A DNA stretch of 64,000 nucleotides from Kribbella monticola (GTDB taxonomy: Bacteria > Actinomycetota > Actinomycetes > Propionibacteriales > Kribbellaceae), in assembly GCF_003261635.1 (NCBI RefSeq), contig NZ_QFXK01000034.1, forward strand, positions 124,001-188,000, in the 5' to 3' direction. The position numbers and the translations under genes were made by a program. The notes below the pieces were generated by a model. That model saw nothing but the letters and a program-made list of their open reading frames with translations. It searched no databases and had not been told where the DNA came from. Position 1 is the stretch's first letter, and each line of letters opens with the position of its first letter. Positions 19,472 through 29,379 of this stretch are shown here, one piece after another.

Positions 19472-20577
19472 CCAAGCAGGGCAGACACGGGGAGACCGGC
19501 TGGATCGGGCGGGCCCTGGGCGCGGTCGTGGCGGTCGGCGTACTCAGCACGGCCCGCCCCGATCAGCACTGGGCGTGGCTGGTGCTCGGCGCCGGCTTGA
19601 TCAGCTTCCTCTCCGGCACCTTCCTGATGAAGCGCCGGCCGATGGCGGCGCTCGCCCTGCTCACGTACGCCGTGTTGAGTGCGGCCTTGATCGCGGGGCT
19701 GCCGGGCTCCAATTCGCTCGTGCTCGTGTTGATGGCGGTGGCGGACATCGCCGTGATGGTGCTGCCGCAGGGCTATCGGCCGATCATTGCCGTCGGCATC
19801 GGTTGTGCAGTTGCCTTCGGCATCTCCGCCTGGTGGTGGGACGAGTCCGACAGCTGGTATCTCAGCCAGTTGGTGTGGACCAGTGTCCTGATCGCCTTCG
19901 GGCTGAATCGCCGTCAGGCCGAAGTACAGGCCCTGCAGACCCAGCAGTTGCTGGAACAGACCAGGCTCGCCCAGCGCGAACATGCGAGAGCAGCCGCCCT
20001 GGACGAACGAGGACGGCTCGCGCGCGAGTTGCACGACGTACTGGCTCATTCGCTCGGCGCTCTCAGCGTGCAGTTGGAGCTGGCAGAGGCGCTGCTTGAC
20101 GAAGGCAACGACGTACCAGCGGCCCTTGAGCGGGTGAAGCGTTCGCGGCGACTCGCGGTACAAGGGCTCGTCGAGGCAAGGAATGCGGTCGCGGCGCTGC
20201 GGGCGGACGAAGTACCGGCGTTGCCGGAAGCGCTCGCGGCCCTGGTCGAGCAGCACCGCCGCGACCATGGGACGGAGGTGGTTCTCAGGGTGGACGCTCC
20301 CCCGTCGCCGGCGCCCGATGTGGTGGTGGCTCTCCTCGGCGCTGCCCGGGAAGCTCTGACGAACGCGGCAAAGCATGCACCGGGGAGGCCTGTCGACGTA
20401 CGGCTCGATGGGCGGCAAGGTGCCCGGCTGACGGTCAGGAACGCGGGCGCGACGGTCGGCGAGAACGGGTTCGGGCTGGCCGGCATGCGCGAGCGGCTGG
20501 CACTGGTGAATGGCAAGCTGTCGGCCGGTCCGGACGGGGACGACTGGCTGGTGGTCGCGGAGGTGCCTGATGAATGA
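19468..20577 (+). CDS. Two-component sensor histidine kinase (HisKA_3 type)
   Basis: 369 residues. Five or so N-terminal TM helices (15-145), a short coiled stretch (~150-180), the H-box RELHDVLAHSLGALSVQLEL with phospho-acceptor H189, and a C-terminal HATPase domain with REALTNAAKHAPG and FGLAGMRERL. NarL-type kinases of this class autophosphorylate and pass phosphate to the adjacent regulator. GTG start, coupled to the upstream membrane protein; overlaps the response regulator by 8 bp. Confidence 0.95.
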   Translation: MTKQGRHGETGWIGRALGAVVAVGVLSTARPDQHWAWLVLGAGLISFLSGTFLMKRRPMAALALLTYAVLSAALIAGLPGSNSLVLVLMAVADIAVMVLPQGYRPIIAVGIGCAVAFGISAWWWDESDSWYLSQLVWTSVLIAFGLNRRQAEVQALQTQQLLEQTRLAQREHARAAALDERGRLARELHDVLAHSLGALSVQLELAEALLDEGNDVPAALERVKRSRRLAVQGLVEARNAVAALRADEVPALPEALAALVEQHRRDHGTEVVLRVDAPPSPAPDVVVALLGAAREALTNAAKHAPGRPVDVRLDGRQGARLTVRNAGATVGENGFGLAGMRERLALVNGKLSAGPDGDDWLVVAEVPDE

Positions 20578-21211
20578 ACAAGTGCGGGTCGTGGTCGCCG
20601 ACGATCAGCAGGTGGTCCGCGAGGGCCTGGTCGCCTTGCTCGGGCTGATCGACGGGGTCGAGGTCGTCGGCGCGGCCGGCAACGGCGCCGAGGCTCTCGA
20701 ACTAGTTGCGCAGGGCAACGTCGATGTGGTGCTGATGGATCTGCGGATGCCGGTCCTCGACGGCGTCCAGGCAACCGCGCGGATCACCGCGGAGTACCCG
20801 GCGGTCGCCGTGCTCGTGCTGACCACGTACGCCGACGACGAGTCGATCACTATGGCGCTCAGGGCCGGCGCGCGCGGCTACCTCACCAAGGACGCCGGCC
20901 GGGTCGAGATCGGCGCGGCGCTGAGGTCGACCGCCGTCGGGCAGGCGACCTTCGACCCCGAGGTCTCGCGCCGGCTGGTGGCAGCGATGACTCCGGCTCC
21001 CCCGGCGGCCGCCGACGGGCTGACCGGCCGGGAGACCGAAGTACTGAAGCTGATCGCGCGCGGGCTGAGCAACTCCGAGATCGCCGAGCAGCTGTTCATC
21101 GGCGAGACGACCGTGAAGACGCACATCAACAACACTTTCGCCAAGATCGGCGCTCGCCATCGCGCGGAGGCGGTCCGCTACGCCTACCGCAACGGGCTGG
21201 TGGACGGCTGA
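20570..21211 (+). CDS. LuxR/NarL family response regulator
   Basis: 213 residues. Receiver domain 1-120 with VVADDQ acidic pocket, phospho-acceptor D57 in LMDLRMP and K107 in YLTKDA. C-terminal GerE/LuxR HTH (~145-205; TGRETEVLKLIARGLSNSEI). The ATG at 20570 overlaps the kinase stop, the normal coupled arrangement; a longer upstream frame is out of character. Targets are not evident. Confidence 0.96.
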   Translation: MNEQVRVVVADDQQVVREGLVALLGLIDGVEVVGAAGNGAEALELVAQGNVDVVLMDLRMPVLDGVQATARITAEYPAVAVLVLTTYADDESITMALRAGARGYLTKDAGRVEIGAALRSTAVGQATFDPEVSRRLVAAMTPAPPAAADGLTGRETEVLKLIARGLSNSEIAEQLFIGETTVKTHINNTFAKIGARHRAEAVRYAYRNGLVDG

Positions 21212-21214
21212 GGC

Positions 21215-22222
21215 TCAGATCCGGATCTCGGCGACCACGGGCCGATGGTCACTCCCGGTCGAACCCATCACCCACGCCTTGGTCGGAACGACGCCCCGGA
21301 CCATGATGTGGTCGATCCGGGCCATCGGGAACTTCGCCGGCCAGGTGAACCCGAAACCGAACCCGGCCGCGCCCTGCGCCGAACGCAGCCCGGCGGTGAT
21401 CGGGGCCAGACTGCGATCGTTCGCGGTCCCGTTGAAGTCGCCCATCACGACGACCCCGGCGAGCTTCTCCTGGGCGATCTGCTGACCGAGTTGCTTGATG
21501 GTGTCGTTGCGCTGGTTCGAGGTGAAGCCGCTGGTACCGACCCGGACCGACGCGAGGTGCGCGACGTAGAAGGCGACCTTGCCCTGCGGCGTGCTGATCT
21601 CGGCCCGCAGCGCGCGGGTCCACGCGAAGCCGACGTCGACCGACTCGCTCTCCTCGACCGGGTACTTCGACCACAGCGCGACCGTGCCGCGCGAGACGAC
21701 ATGCGGATACTTCTCCGCGAACTCCTTCTTGTAGATCTTCAGGTCCGCCGAGGTGATCTCCTCCAGCGCGATCACGTCCGCATCTGCCGCGAGCAGGTCG
21801 GTCGCGGTCCTGGCCGGATCGGGGTTGGCCGCGTCGACGTTGTGCGAGAGCACCCGCAGGTCGTGCGGGCCGCCACCCTTGCCGGGGATCAGCGCGTTCC
21901 CGAACATCATTCCCCAGACCGCGAGCGGGACCAGCAGCGCGACGCCGGCCGTGGCGGACCGGCGTACCAGTGCCGCGATGCCCAGAACCGGGATCGCCAC
22001 GCCGACCCACGGCAGGAAGGTGTCGAGCAGGCTGCCGAGGTTGCCGACCGAGTTCGGCAGGTGCCGGTGCAAGGCCATCGGCAGCGCGGACAGGATCGCG
22101 AGGACGGCGATGAACCAGCCGCGGCGCCACTTGCCGGCGTGGCGTTGCCGCCGCGAGGTCGAACGCGAGGTGGATCGCGACGGCGGCTTCGGGCTGGCGA
22201 CAGCGGTCTGGCGGTTGGACAT
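21215..22222 (-). CDS. Membrane-anchored endonuclease/exonuclease/phosphatase family protein
   Basis: 335 residues. A Ser/Arg-rich N-terminus, three TM helices (~35-110), then an EEP domain (~120-335) with LSHNVDA, ADVIALEEI (metal-binding Glu), GDFNGT and GSDHRPV (catalytic Asp-His). Such proteins cleave phosphodiester or phosphomonoester substrates outside the membrane; the substrate is not predictable. Convergent with the response regulator (3-bp gap). Start chosen at the ATG before the basic N-terminus. Confidence 0.88.
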   Translation of the reverse strand: MSNRQTAVASPKPPSRSTSRSTSRRQRHAGKWRRGWFIAVLAILSALPMALHRHLPNSVGNLGSLLDTFLPWVGVAIPVLGIAALVRRSATAGVALLVPLAVWGMMFGNALIPGKGGGPHDLRVLSHNVDAANPDPARTATDLLAADADVIALEEITSADLKIYKKEFAEKYPHVVSRGTVALWSKYPVEESESVDVGFAWTRALRAEISTPQGKVAFYVAHLASVRVGTSGFTSNQRNDTIKQLGQQIAQEKLAGVVVMGDFNGTANDRSLAPITAGLRSAQGAAGFGFGFTWPAKFPMARIDHIMVRGVVPTKAWVMGSTGSDHRPVVAEIRI

Positions 22223-22359
22223 GCCCCGATTGTTCACGACACCGCCCGCACGCCAAAGCCCAGGAGCGATTCCTCGTCCCGGTCTTACCGCGATTTCATC
22301 CGTCCGGACGACCAGCCCGGCCGAACGGACGATCACAGGTGGTGATCTAGGGTCATCGG

Positions 22360-22848
22360 ATGGATGAGCAGACGTTCCGGTGGGTGGACCCGGCGCAGGT
22401 GCTGGCGGACACCGTGAAGCTGACTGGGCTGGAGTACATGCAAGGGCTCCAGGACGGCTCGGTACCACCGCCGCCGATCGCGGTACTGATGCAGATGTCG
22501 GTCGTCGAGGTCGCCGTCGGCAAGGTGGTGTTCGGCTGCCTGCCGTCCCACGCGCACTACAACCCGATCGGGATGGTGCACGGCGGACTCGTCTGCACCC
22601 TGCTCGACACCGTCACCGGCTGCGCCGCGCACAGCACCCTGGCCGCGGGCGTCGGCTACACGTCGATCGAGATCAAGGTGAACTACCTGCGACCGGTCCT
22701 CGCCGACACCGGCCCGCTCACCGCCACCGGCCAGGTGATCAAGGGCGGCAACCGGGTGATATTTGCCGAAGGCAACGTCGTGACGAGCGCCGGTGACCTG
22801 GTGGCGACAGCGAGCAGCACCCTGCTGGTCCGCCCCAAGCCCGCTTGA
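22360..22848 (+). CDS. PaaI-type hotdog thioesterase
   Basis: 162 residues with a single hotdog domain. The helix-cap segment NPIGMVHGGLVCTLLDTVTG (HGG motif, ~68-87) and NYLRPVLADTGPL are characteristic of PaaI/YdiI thioesterases that hydrolyse aryl- or acyl-CoA. No ring-hydroxylating operon is nearby, so the substrate is open. Confidence 0.9.
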   Translation: MDEQTFRWVDPAQVLADTVKLTGLEYMQGLQDGSVPPPPIAVLMQMSVVEVAVGKVVFGCLPSHAHYNPIGMVHGGLVCTLLDTVTGCAAHSTLAAGVGYTSIEIKVNYLRPVLADTGPLTATGQVIKGGNRVIFAEGNVVTSAGDLVATASSTLLVRPKPA

Positions 22849-22879
22849 GCTGACCCAGCCGTCACCTAGCTTCTGGAGT

Positions 22880-23332
22880 ATGAGCGAACACTTCGACCAT
22901 GTCCCGACCATCGACAGCGACGAGGACAGGGCCCGGTACGAGCGCGGCCTGGCTGTCCTGCAGGCCATCGACGGCGGCTCTGCTCCGGCGGTGATGGACG
23001 CGCTCCAGGACATCGCACCGGCACTCGCCCACCACGTGGTCGCCTACGGCTTCGGCGACATCTATGCCCGGCCAGGCCTCGACCCGAAGCAGCGGCAACT
23101 GGTGACGCTGGGGATGCTGACCGCACTCGGCGGTTGCGAACCGCAACTCGAGGTGCACGTGAAGACCTCGCTCAACGTCGGCCTGACCACCACCGAGATC
23201 GTCGAGGCACTCATCCACGCCTCCGGCTACTGCGGTTTCCCGAAGGCTCTGAACGCGATCTTCGTTGCCAAGAAGGTCTTCGCCGAGCGCGGTCTGCTCC
23301 CCGTCCAGGACGACCTCACCCCTCAGGAGTGA
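22880..23332 (+). CDS. Carboxymuconolactone decarboxylase / AhpD-like family protein
   Basis: 150 residues. The CMD fold is shown by RQLVTLGMLTALGGCEPQLEVHVKTSLNVG (central, ~75-105) and EALIHASGYCGFPKALNA. One Cys lies in each segment, but not in an AhpD CxxC, so a protocatechuate-type lactone decarboxylase-like role is more likely than peroxidase reduction. ATG at 22880 with GGAG just upstream, 31 bp after the thioesterase. Its 3' end overlaps the convergent GH95 gene by 17 bp. Confidence 0.87.
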   Translation: MSEHFDHVPTIDSDEDRARYERGLAVLQAIDGGSAPAVMDALQDIAPALAHHVVAYGFGDIYARPGLDPKQRQLVTLGMLTALGGCEPQLEVHVKTSLNVGLTTTEIVEALIHASGYCGFPKALNAIFVAKKVFAERGLLPVQDDLTPQE

Positions 23333-25601
23333 GCCTGGTCAGGCTGCCGCGCGCCACGGTCACGGAGCGTTCCTCGTCGCCGAGCGCGATCCGGAAGGTG
23401 CCGTCCACCTCCGCGTGCACGGTCGCCTCGACGAGGCGGCCGTCCTGCCAGACGACGTCGAACGACAACCCGCCCCGCGCGCGGAGCCCACGGAAAGAGC
23501 CGTCCGGCCACTCGGCGGGCAGCGCCGGCAGCAACCGGATGACGTCGGTATGGCTCTGGATCAGCAGCTCGGCGACCCCGGCGGTCATCCCGAAGTTCGC
23601 GTCGAGCTGGAAGATGTCGCCATCGCGGTGGAGCAGGTTGTCCGAGACCAGGTTGCTCAGGTAGTACCGGATCACCGCCGCGGCCTTCTCGGGTTCGAAA
23701 AGCCTTCCCCACAAGGCGACCAACCACGCGCTGGTCCACCCACCCGGCGTACCGGTGGCAGTCCGTACGGCGAGGCTTGTGCGCGCGGCCGAAGCCCATT
23801 CCGGCGTACTGCGTGGGTCGATCTCCGCGCCGGGAAACAACCCGTAGAGATGGGACTGGTGGCGGTGATCCGGCTCGGACGGCTGCCAGTCGGTCGGCCA
23901 CTCCATCAACCGTCCGTCGGGAGCGACGGGGATGTCCGGCAGCCGTACGACGGCCGCCCGGGCTCGCGAGGCCAGCTCGGTGTCGAGCCCGAGCGCCTGC
24001 TCCGCCTCGGTCAGGTTGCCGACCAGTTCGCGGATGAGCCAGAGGTCGTACGTCGTGGTCAGGTCGACCGACGCCTTCTCCCCCGACGGGAGAACGAAGT
24101 GGTGCTCAGGTGCCGTCGACGGAACGAACTGCAGCCGCCCGTCGCGGTCCTCCACCAGCATGCTGAGCACGAACTCGGTCGCTCCCGCGAGCAACGGGTA
24201 GGCCCGGTCGCGCAGAAACTCCCGGTCCTGGCCGAAGCGGTAGTGCTCCATCAGGTGGGCAGAGAGCCAGACACCACAGGTCGCGGCCATCGCCCAGACC
24301 GGGTCGTCGTCCCCCTCGCCGACCGGCCAGGTCGCCCGCCAGATGTCGGCGTTGTGGTGCGACACCCAGCCAGGCGCGTCGTACAGGATCCGCGCGGTCT
24401 CCCGGCCGGACTCCGCAAGGCCTTCGAGCAGGTCGGTCAACGGGTCGAAACATTCGCTCAAACCGGTGACGTCGGCGAGCCAGTAATTCATCTGGGTGTT
24501 GATGTTGTTCGTCCAGTCGCTGGCCCACATCGGCCGGCGATCCTGATTCCAGATGCCCTGCAGGTTGGCCGCCTGGGTCCCCGGCCGCGACGAGGCCATC
24601 AACAGGTAGCGGCCGAACGCGAACATCAGCGCGGCCAGATCAGGATCGTTGCCCCCGGCAGCGAACGCTCGCAACCGCTCGTCGGTCGGCAGCTCGACCG
24701 GTACGCCGAGGCTCAGTGCCGCGCGTTCGTAGAGCGCGACGTGATCGTCGAGGTGCCGCTGCCGCACCTTCGCCAGGTCGACTGCGTCCAGCAAGCTCGT
24801 TGCCTCGCGCAACGCCGACAGCGGATCGCGGCCGGGCTTCACCTGCCAGCCGGCGAAAGTACTTGCCGCCGACAACACCACGGTCACGCTGTCCGATCCA
24901 CGTACCGCGATCCCGGCCTCGGTCGCCTGCACCGAACCGCCGGCGGCGTGCGCCCGCAGTACGACGCCGAAACCGATACCCTGCCCGTCGTGGTAGCGGA
25001 TCGGGTCGGGGCTTCTGCGGTACTCGATCGTGAGCTCCGACGGCGCGTGGCCGGTGATGGCGACTGTGGCGTCGTCGAGTACCGAAGGCCGCACCGGATG
25101 CTGACTGGACAGCGCGATGTCGAGGTCCACAGCACCTGAGGTGTCGGCCAGCACCGTCCAGACGAAGACCTGATCCGGCGTGGAGACGTACGCCTCGCGA
25201 TGGAACTGCACTCCCCCACGGGTGTAGTCGACGGCGACGACGCCGGTGCGCAGGTCGAGACTGCGGCGGTAATCTTCGGCTCCTTCAGGTTCGGTGATCA
25301 CGAGGTCGCCGAGTGGCTGGTAGGACTCGACCAGCGGTCCTTGCAACGCCCGGGTCCGCTCGGTGGCGGCCAGGCGATCACCTTCGTCGAGCAACAGCCG
25401 CCGTACGTCGGCCAGTACTTCGGGTCCGTCGGTGACCTCGAGCTTGCGCGGTCCGGCACCGGACCAGACGTCGTCGAGGTTGAGCGCGATCCGCTCGGTG
25501 CCGACCCGGCCGAACACCTTGGCGCCGAGATGACCGTTGCCGATCGGGAGTGCCTCGAACCAGTCGGCGGCGGGGGTCCGGAACCACAGTTCGTTCGACA
25601 T
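23316..25601 (-). CDS. GH95 family glycoside hydrolase (alpha-L-fucosidase-like)
   Basis: A 761-residue GH95 protein without a signal peptide. The N-terminal beta-sandwich begins WFRTPAADWFEALPIGNGHLG. The (alpha/alpha)6 catalytic domain carries INTQMNYW (~366-373, the catalytic Asn pair of the family), MEWPTDW (~564-570, the general-acid Glu) and DANFG (~664, the Asp). GH95 enzymes are inverting alpha-1,2-L-fucosidases or L-galactosidases. Encoded directly downstream of a sugar ABC importer, so it probably cleaves an imported oligosaccharide in the cytoplasm. Confidence 0.93.
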   Translation of the reverse strand: MSNELWFRTPAADWFEALPIGNGHLGAKVFGRVGTERIALNLDDVWSGAGPRKLEVTDGPEVLADVRRLLLDEGDRLAATERTRALQGPLVESYQPLGDLVITEPEGAEDYRRSLDLRTGVVAVDYTRGGVQFHREAYVSTPDQVFVWTVLADTSGAVDLDIALSSQHPVRPSVLDDATVAITGHAPSELTIEYRRSPDPIRYHDGQGIGFGVVLRAHAAGGSVQATEAGIAVRGSDSVTVVLSAASTFAGWQVKPGRDPLSALREATSLLDAVDLAKVRQRHLDDHVALYERAALSLGVPVELPTDERLRAFAAGGNDPDLAALMFAFGRYLLMASSRPGTQAANLQGIWNQDRRPMWASDWTNNINTQMNYWLADVTGLSECFDPLTDLLEGLAESGRETARILYDAPGWVSHHNADIWRATWPVGEGDDDPVWAMAATCGVWLSAHLMEHYRFGQDREFLRDRAYPLLAGATEFVLSMLVEDRDGRLQFVPSTAPEHHFVLPSGEKASVDLTTTYDLWLIRELVGNLTEAEQALGLDTELASRARAAVVRLPDIPVAPDGRLMEWPTDWQPSEPDHRHQSHLYGLFPGAEIDPRSTPEWASAARTSLAVRTATGTPGGWTSAWLVALWGRLFEPEKAAAVIRYYLSNLVSDNLLHRDGDIFQLDANFGMTAGVAELLIQSHTDVIRLLPALPAEWPDGSFRGLRARGGLSFDVVWQDGRLVEATVHAEVDGTFRIALGDEERSVTVARGSLTRLTPEG

Positions 25602-25669
25602 ACAAGAAATCCTTGACTACGCGGCGGGGCCGCGGGCGATCGGGGTACGCCGCGGGCGAGGAAGGTGCG

Positions 25670-25709
25670 GTCGCGCCGCGGAGCCAGGACGGTGGCTCCG
25701 CGGCGCGAC
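25670..25709 (-). terminator. Perfect 17-bp stem between solute-binding protein and GH95 genes
   Basis: GTCGCGCCGCGGAGCCA (25670-25686) and its exact complement (25693-25709) flank a 6-nt loop. With no T-run it is more likely an mRNA-stabilising or partial-termination hairpin that raises solute-binding protein output over downstream GH95. Confidence 0.75.
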
Positions 25710-25747
25710 TCGAGGGGTGGCCGGTAGGGCCGGCCGAGGGGTGGCTG

Positions 25748-27415
25748 TTACTTGCTGCCGGCCTTGTACTTGTCGTAGGCCTGCTGCTGGATCTGCAGGT
25801 ACCGGGTCATGCCGGTGCTGTCGAGACCCTTCACGTAGGCGTCCCAGCCGGTGTCGATGTTCTTCGACCCGGTGATGAACGCGAGTTGGTTCTGGTTCAC
25901 GTAGCTGCTCAGGTTCGTCTGCAGGGTGGCCAGTTCGCCGCTCAGGCTGGGGTCCGGCCAGACCGAGGTCTGCGGGAACCACTGGGCCTTGTCCTCGTGG
26001 CCCTGGTACAGCTTGGTGGCCTGGAACAGCCGGCGCTCGAGGCCCGCCTCGGAGTAGATGTCGGTCGGCACGACCTGGGCGTTGCGGTAGGCCAGCGTGT
26101 TGTTGTACTGCCCCATCGCGCCCCAGCTGATGTTCTTCGGCACCTTGTCGCCCTGGATCGGCTTGTACAGCGGCTTGGTCTTGGCGTCGAGCGCGATGTC
26201 ACCCGGGCCGGGCTTCGTCCAGCCGACACCCTCCGGACCCATGTTGGCGATCTCCTGGCCCTCGTCGGTGTAGATGTAGTCGAGCATCTTGATCGCCGCG
26301 ACCTGCGCCTCCTTGCTGGCCTTGTTGGTCAGCATGAAGGTGTAGCCGGTGGAGGTCGGGTAGTTCAGCCCGGTGTAGGTCTTCCCGTCGGGCCCGGTCA
26401 ACGGCGGCACGGCGTCGTACTGCTTGTCCCGGCCGTCCTTGGAACCGAGCTGGACGAAGATGCCCGGCCACAGCACCGGCACGGAACCGAGGACGACGGC
26501 CTTCGGGTTGTTGCCCTGGGCCTGCAACGCCTGCGCGTTCTGGGTGAACGCGGCCTGGTCGATCAGGCCCTCCTTGTAGAGGGAGTTGATGTACTTCAGG
26601 CCCTGCCGCCAGGCGTCGGTGTTGACCGGCGTGGTGACCTTGTCGCCGTTCAGCGTGAGCAGCGAGCGCTGGCCGTTGTTGGCGCCGACCGGGTCGTAGG
26701 CGAACGCGCCCATCAGGTAGGCGATCAGGCTGCTGTCCTGCGGGTCGCTGGTCATCGGGATCTCGTCGGCCTTGCCGTTGCCGTTCGGGTCCTTCGTCTT
26801 GAAGGCCTCCAGCACCGTGCGGAGCTCCTCGGTCGTCCTCGGCTGCTTCAGACCGAGCTTCTTCAGCCAGGCGCTGTTCATCCAGAGCTTGTCCGGGTAG
26901 TTGCAGTGGTAGCAGTCGGCCCACTGCGGCAGCGCGTAGATGTGACCGTCGGGCGCGGTCGACATCTCCTTGTACGTCTTGTTCGAGTCCAGCGCCTTCT
27001 GGATGTTCGGCGCGTTGTCCTTGATCAACTGCTCCAGCGGCAGCGCCACGCCTTGCGTACCGAGCTTGAGTACTTCGGCCTGGGTGAAGGCGTCGACCCA
27101 CGGGATCAGGAAGAACAGCGCCGGGTAGTCACCGCTGGCCAGCGAGATCTGCCGCTTCTCCTTGGCCGGACCGGAGTCGAAGGTGGTGGTCTGCCACTTG
27201 AACTGGATCTTGAACTTGTCGCTCATGAGCTTGGTCACCCGGTTGGTGTCCAGATTCATGGTCGGGTCGGACGGCGAGAAGACGGTGATCACGGTCTTGC
27301 CGTCCGCGGTCGTCTCGTTCGCCGCCCCATCAGCCGATTTGTTCGAACTGCACGCCGCGGCGGCGAGCGCGAGGACCGCCGCCAGCGCGGTCACCTTGCT
27401 CAGAGTTGAGCGCAT
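25748..27415 (-). CDS. Sugar ABC transporter solute-binding lipoprotein
   Basis: A 555-residue lipoprotein: Sec signal with lipobox LAAAAC (C22 lipidation), then a family-1-type extracellular binding domain (LplA-like, large subclass). A DPNGNGKADE loop at ~207-217 resembles a calcium-binding loop seen in this subclass. The partner permeases lie upstream in the same operon; no ATPase is encoded here, so a shared MsiK-like ATPase is expected. Likely imports a plant- or fungal-derived oligosaccharide for the GH95 enzyme. Confidence 0.93.
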   Translation of the reverse strand: MRSTLSKVTALAAVLALAAAACSSNKSADGAANETTADGKTVITVFSPSDPTMNLDTNRVTKLMSDKFKIQFKWQTTTFDSGPAKEKRQISLASGDYPALFFLIPWVDAFTQAEVLKLGTQGVALPLEQLIKDNAPNIQKALDSNKTYKEMSTAPDGHIYALPQWADCYHCNYPDKLWMNSAWLKKLGLKQPRTTEELRTVLEAFKTKDPNGNGKADEIPMTSDPQDSSLIAYLMGAFAYDPVGANNGQRSLLTLNGDKVTTPVNTDAWRQGLKYINSLYKEGLIDQAAFTQNAQALQAQGNNPKAVVLGSVPVLWPGIFVQLGSKDGRDKQYDAVPPLTGPDGKTYTGLNYPTSTGYTFMLTNKASKEAQVAAIKMLDYIYTDEGQEIANMGPEGVGWTKPGPGDIALDAKTKPLYKPIQGDKVPKNISWGAMGQYNNTLAYRNAQVVPTDIYSEAGLERRLFQATKLYQGHEDKAQWFPQTSVWPDPSLSGELATLQTNLSSYVNQNQLAFITGSKNIDTGWDAYVKGLDSTGMTRYLQIQQQAYDKYKAGSK

Positions 27416-27472
27416 TTCCGTTGTTCCTTCCTAGACGTTCACAAGCCTTGTTTCGTTGGGTTTTCGCTTCGC

Positions 27473-28384
27473 TCAACCCTTGACCGCGCCGACCATCACA
27501 CCCTTGGTGAAGTGGCGGGCGACGAACGGGTAGATGACCAGTACGGGCAGGCTCGAGATGACGATCAGCGCGTACTTGAGCACGTTGGCCAGCTGTTGCT
27601 GTTCGAGTTGCTGGGCCAGGCTCGTGGTGGTGGTCGAGCCGGTGCCGGAATTGAGGATCAGGACGTTGCGGAGCACGATCTGCAACGGGTACAGGCTGGG
27701 GTCCTTGAGATAGACCAAGGCGTCGAAGTAACTGTTCCACTGGTAGATCGCGTACATCAGCGCGATCACGGCGATCACCGGCTTGGACAGCGGGAGCACG
27801 ATCGACCAGAGGAAGCGCAGGTCACTCGCGCCGTCGATGGTGGCCGCCTCGTACAGCTCGTCGGGGATGGTGGACCGGAAGAAGGTCCGGGCGATGATCA
27901 CCTGCCAGACCCCGATCGCACTCGGGATCACCATCGCCCAGCGGGTGTTCAGCATGCCGAGGTTCTGCACCACCAGGTAGGTGGGGATGAGGCCGCCGGA
28001 GAACAACATGGTGAAGACCAGCGCGCTCATGATCAGGTTGCGGCCGAAGAACGTCTTCCGCGACAACGGATAGGCGATCGCGATGGTCAGCGTGACGCTG
28101 ATCAACGTGCCGCCGATCGCGTAGATGAACGAGTTCAGGTAGCCCTTCATGATCAGTGGGTCGCTGAAGGCTTCCTTGTACGCGCGGATGCTCGGCTCGA
28201 CCGGCCACAGCAGCACTCGGCCGGCACTGACCGCGCTCGCGCTGCTGAACGAGTTCGCCACGATGTAGATCAGCGGGACCGCGACCACGATCAGCGCGAT
28301 CCACAGCATGACCTTGATTCCCACCAGGAAGATCTGGTCGCCTCGCGTCTCCGCGATGGTCGTGTCGCCTGAGCGCCGGGTCAT
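27473..28384 (-). CDS. Carbohydrate ABC transporter permease (MalG/YtcP-like)
   Basis: 303 residues, six predicted TM helices, with the EAA cytoplasmic loop (EAATIDGASDLRFLWSIVLP) that docks the ATPase. The C-terminus ends in ARHFTKGVMVGAVKG, typical of the LplC/YtcP subclass. The ATG at 28384 overlaps the upstream permease stop (ATGA). Partner of the 25748-27415 binding protein. Confidence 0.94.
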   Translation of the reverse strand: MTRRSGDTTIAETRGDQIFLVGIKVMLWIALIVVAVPLIYIVANSFSSASAVSAGRVLLWPVEPSIRAYKEAFSDPLIMKGYLNSFIYAIGGTLISVTLTIAIAYPLSRKTFFGRNLIMSALVFTMLFSGGLIPTYLVVQNLGMLNTRWAMVIPSAIGVWQVIIARTFFRSTIPDELYEAATIDGASDLRFLWSIVLPLSKPVIAVIALMYAIYQWNSYFDALVYLKDPSLYPLQIVLRNVLILNSGTGSTTTTSLAQQLEQQQLANVLKYALIVISSLPVLVIYPFVARHFTKGVMVGAVKG

Positions 28385-29379
28385 GACCACAGCCCGTTCC
28401 CGGTGATCCGCTTCGCGACGAAGTTCACCGCGACCAGCAGGAAGAGGTTGAGCACCGAGTTGAACAGGCCGACGGCGGTCGCCATGCTGAAGTCCGCGTT
28501 CAGCAGACCGGTCTTGTAGACGTAGGTGGCGATGATCTCCGACTGCGACTGGTTCAGCGGGTTCTGCAAGAGGAAGGCCTTCTCGAAGCCGATCGACATG
28601 ATGTTGCCGACGCCGAGCACCAAGATGATCACCGCGGTCGGCATGATGCCGGGGATGTCGACGTTGCGGATCCGCTGCAGCCGGCTCGCACCGTCGATCT
28701 TGGCGGACTCGTGCAGCGCCGGGTCGATCCCGGACAGCGCGGCCAGGTAGATCACCGCGGAGTACCCGGTGGTCTGCCAGACGTCGGACCAGACGTAGAT
28801 GTGCCGGAAGTAGTTCGGGTCGCCCAGGAAGTCGACCTCCGGGATGCCGAACAGGCCGATCGCGTCGTTGACGAAGCCCAGCCGCGGCGACAGCACCAGC
28901 AGTGTCATCGAGACCACGACGACGGTGGAGATGAAGTACGGCGCGTAGGTCACCAGCTGGACCGTCTTCTTGAAGACACCCTGGCGGATCTCGTTCAGCG
29001 CGATCGCGAGCACGATCGGGATCGGGAAGCTGGCCAGCACCAGGTAGACGGCCAGGATGAAGGTGTTCTTCAGCAGCGTCCAGAAGACCGGGTTGTGGAA
29101 GAACAGGTCGAAGTTCTTGAAGCCGACCCAGTCGCTGCCCCACGGCCCCTTGACCGGGCTGTAGTCCTTGAACGCGATCACCGCGTTCGAGATCGGGATG
29201 TACTTGAAGATCACGAAGTACGCGAGCGGGACGACGACGAGCAGGTAGAGCTGCCAGTGCCGCCGGAAGCTGCGCCGGGCCTCGGTCCAGCGACCGGGCC
29301 GCGGGATCCGGGCCGGCGGTCGCGCCGGTTCCCGTACCGGCGCGGGCGGCGCCGGACTCACCTCGATCGTTCCACTCAC
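28381..29379 (-). CDS. Carbohydrate ABC transporter permease (LplB-like)
   Basis: 332 residues. A Pro-rich cytoplasmic N-terminus (~1-40) precedes six TM helices; the EAA-type loop ESAKIDGASRLQRIRNVDIP is present. First gene of the transporter operon, GTG start at 29379. The region upstream contains TATCCGATA (29419-29427), a short dyad that might be an operator. Confidence 0.93.
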   Translation of the reverse strand: MSGTIEVSPAPPAPVREPARPPARIPRPGRWTEARRSFRRHWQLYLLVVVPLAYFVIFKYIPISNAVIAFKDYSPVKGPWGSDWVGFKNFDLFFHNPVFWTLLKNTFILAVYLVLASFPIPIVLAIALNEIRQGVFKKTVQLVTYAPYFISTVVVVSMTLLVLSPRLGFVNDAIGLFGIPEVDFLGDPNYFRHIYVWSDVWQTTGYSAVIYLAALSGIDPALHESAKIDGASRLQRIRNVDIPGIMPTAVIILVLGVGNIMSIGFEKAFLLQNPLNQSQSEIIATYVYKTGLLNADFSMATAVGLFNSVLNLFLLVAVNFVAKRITGNGLWS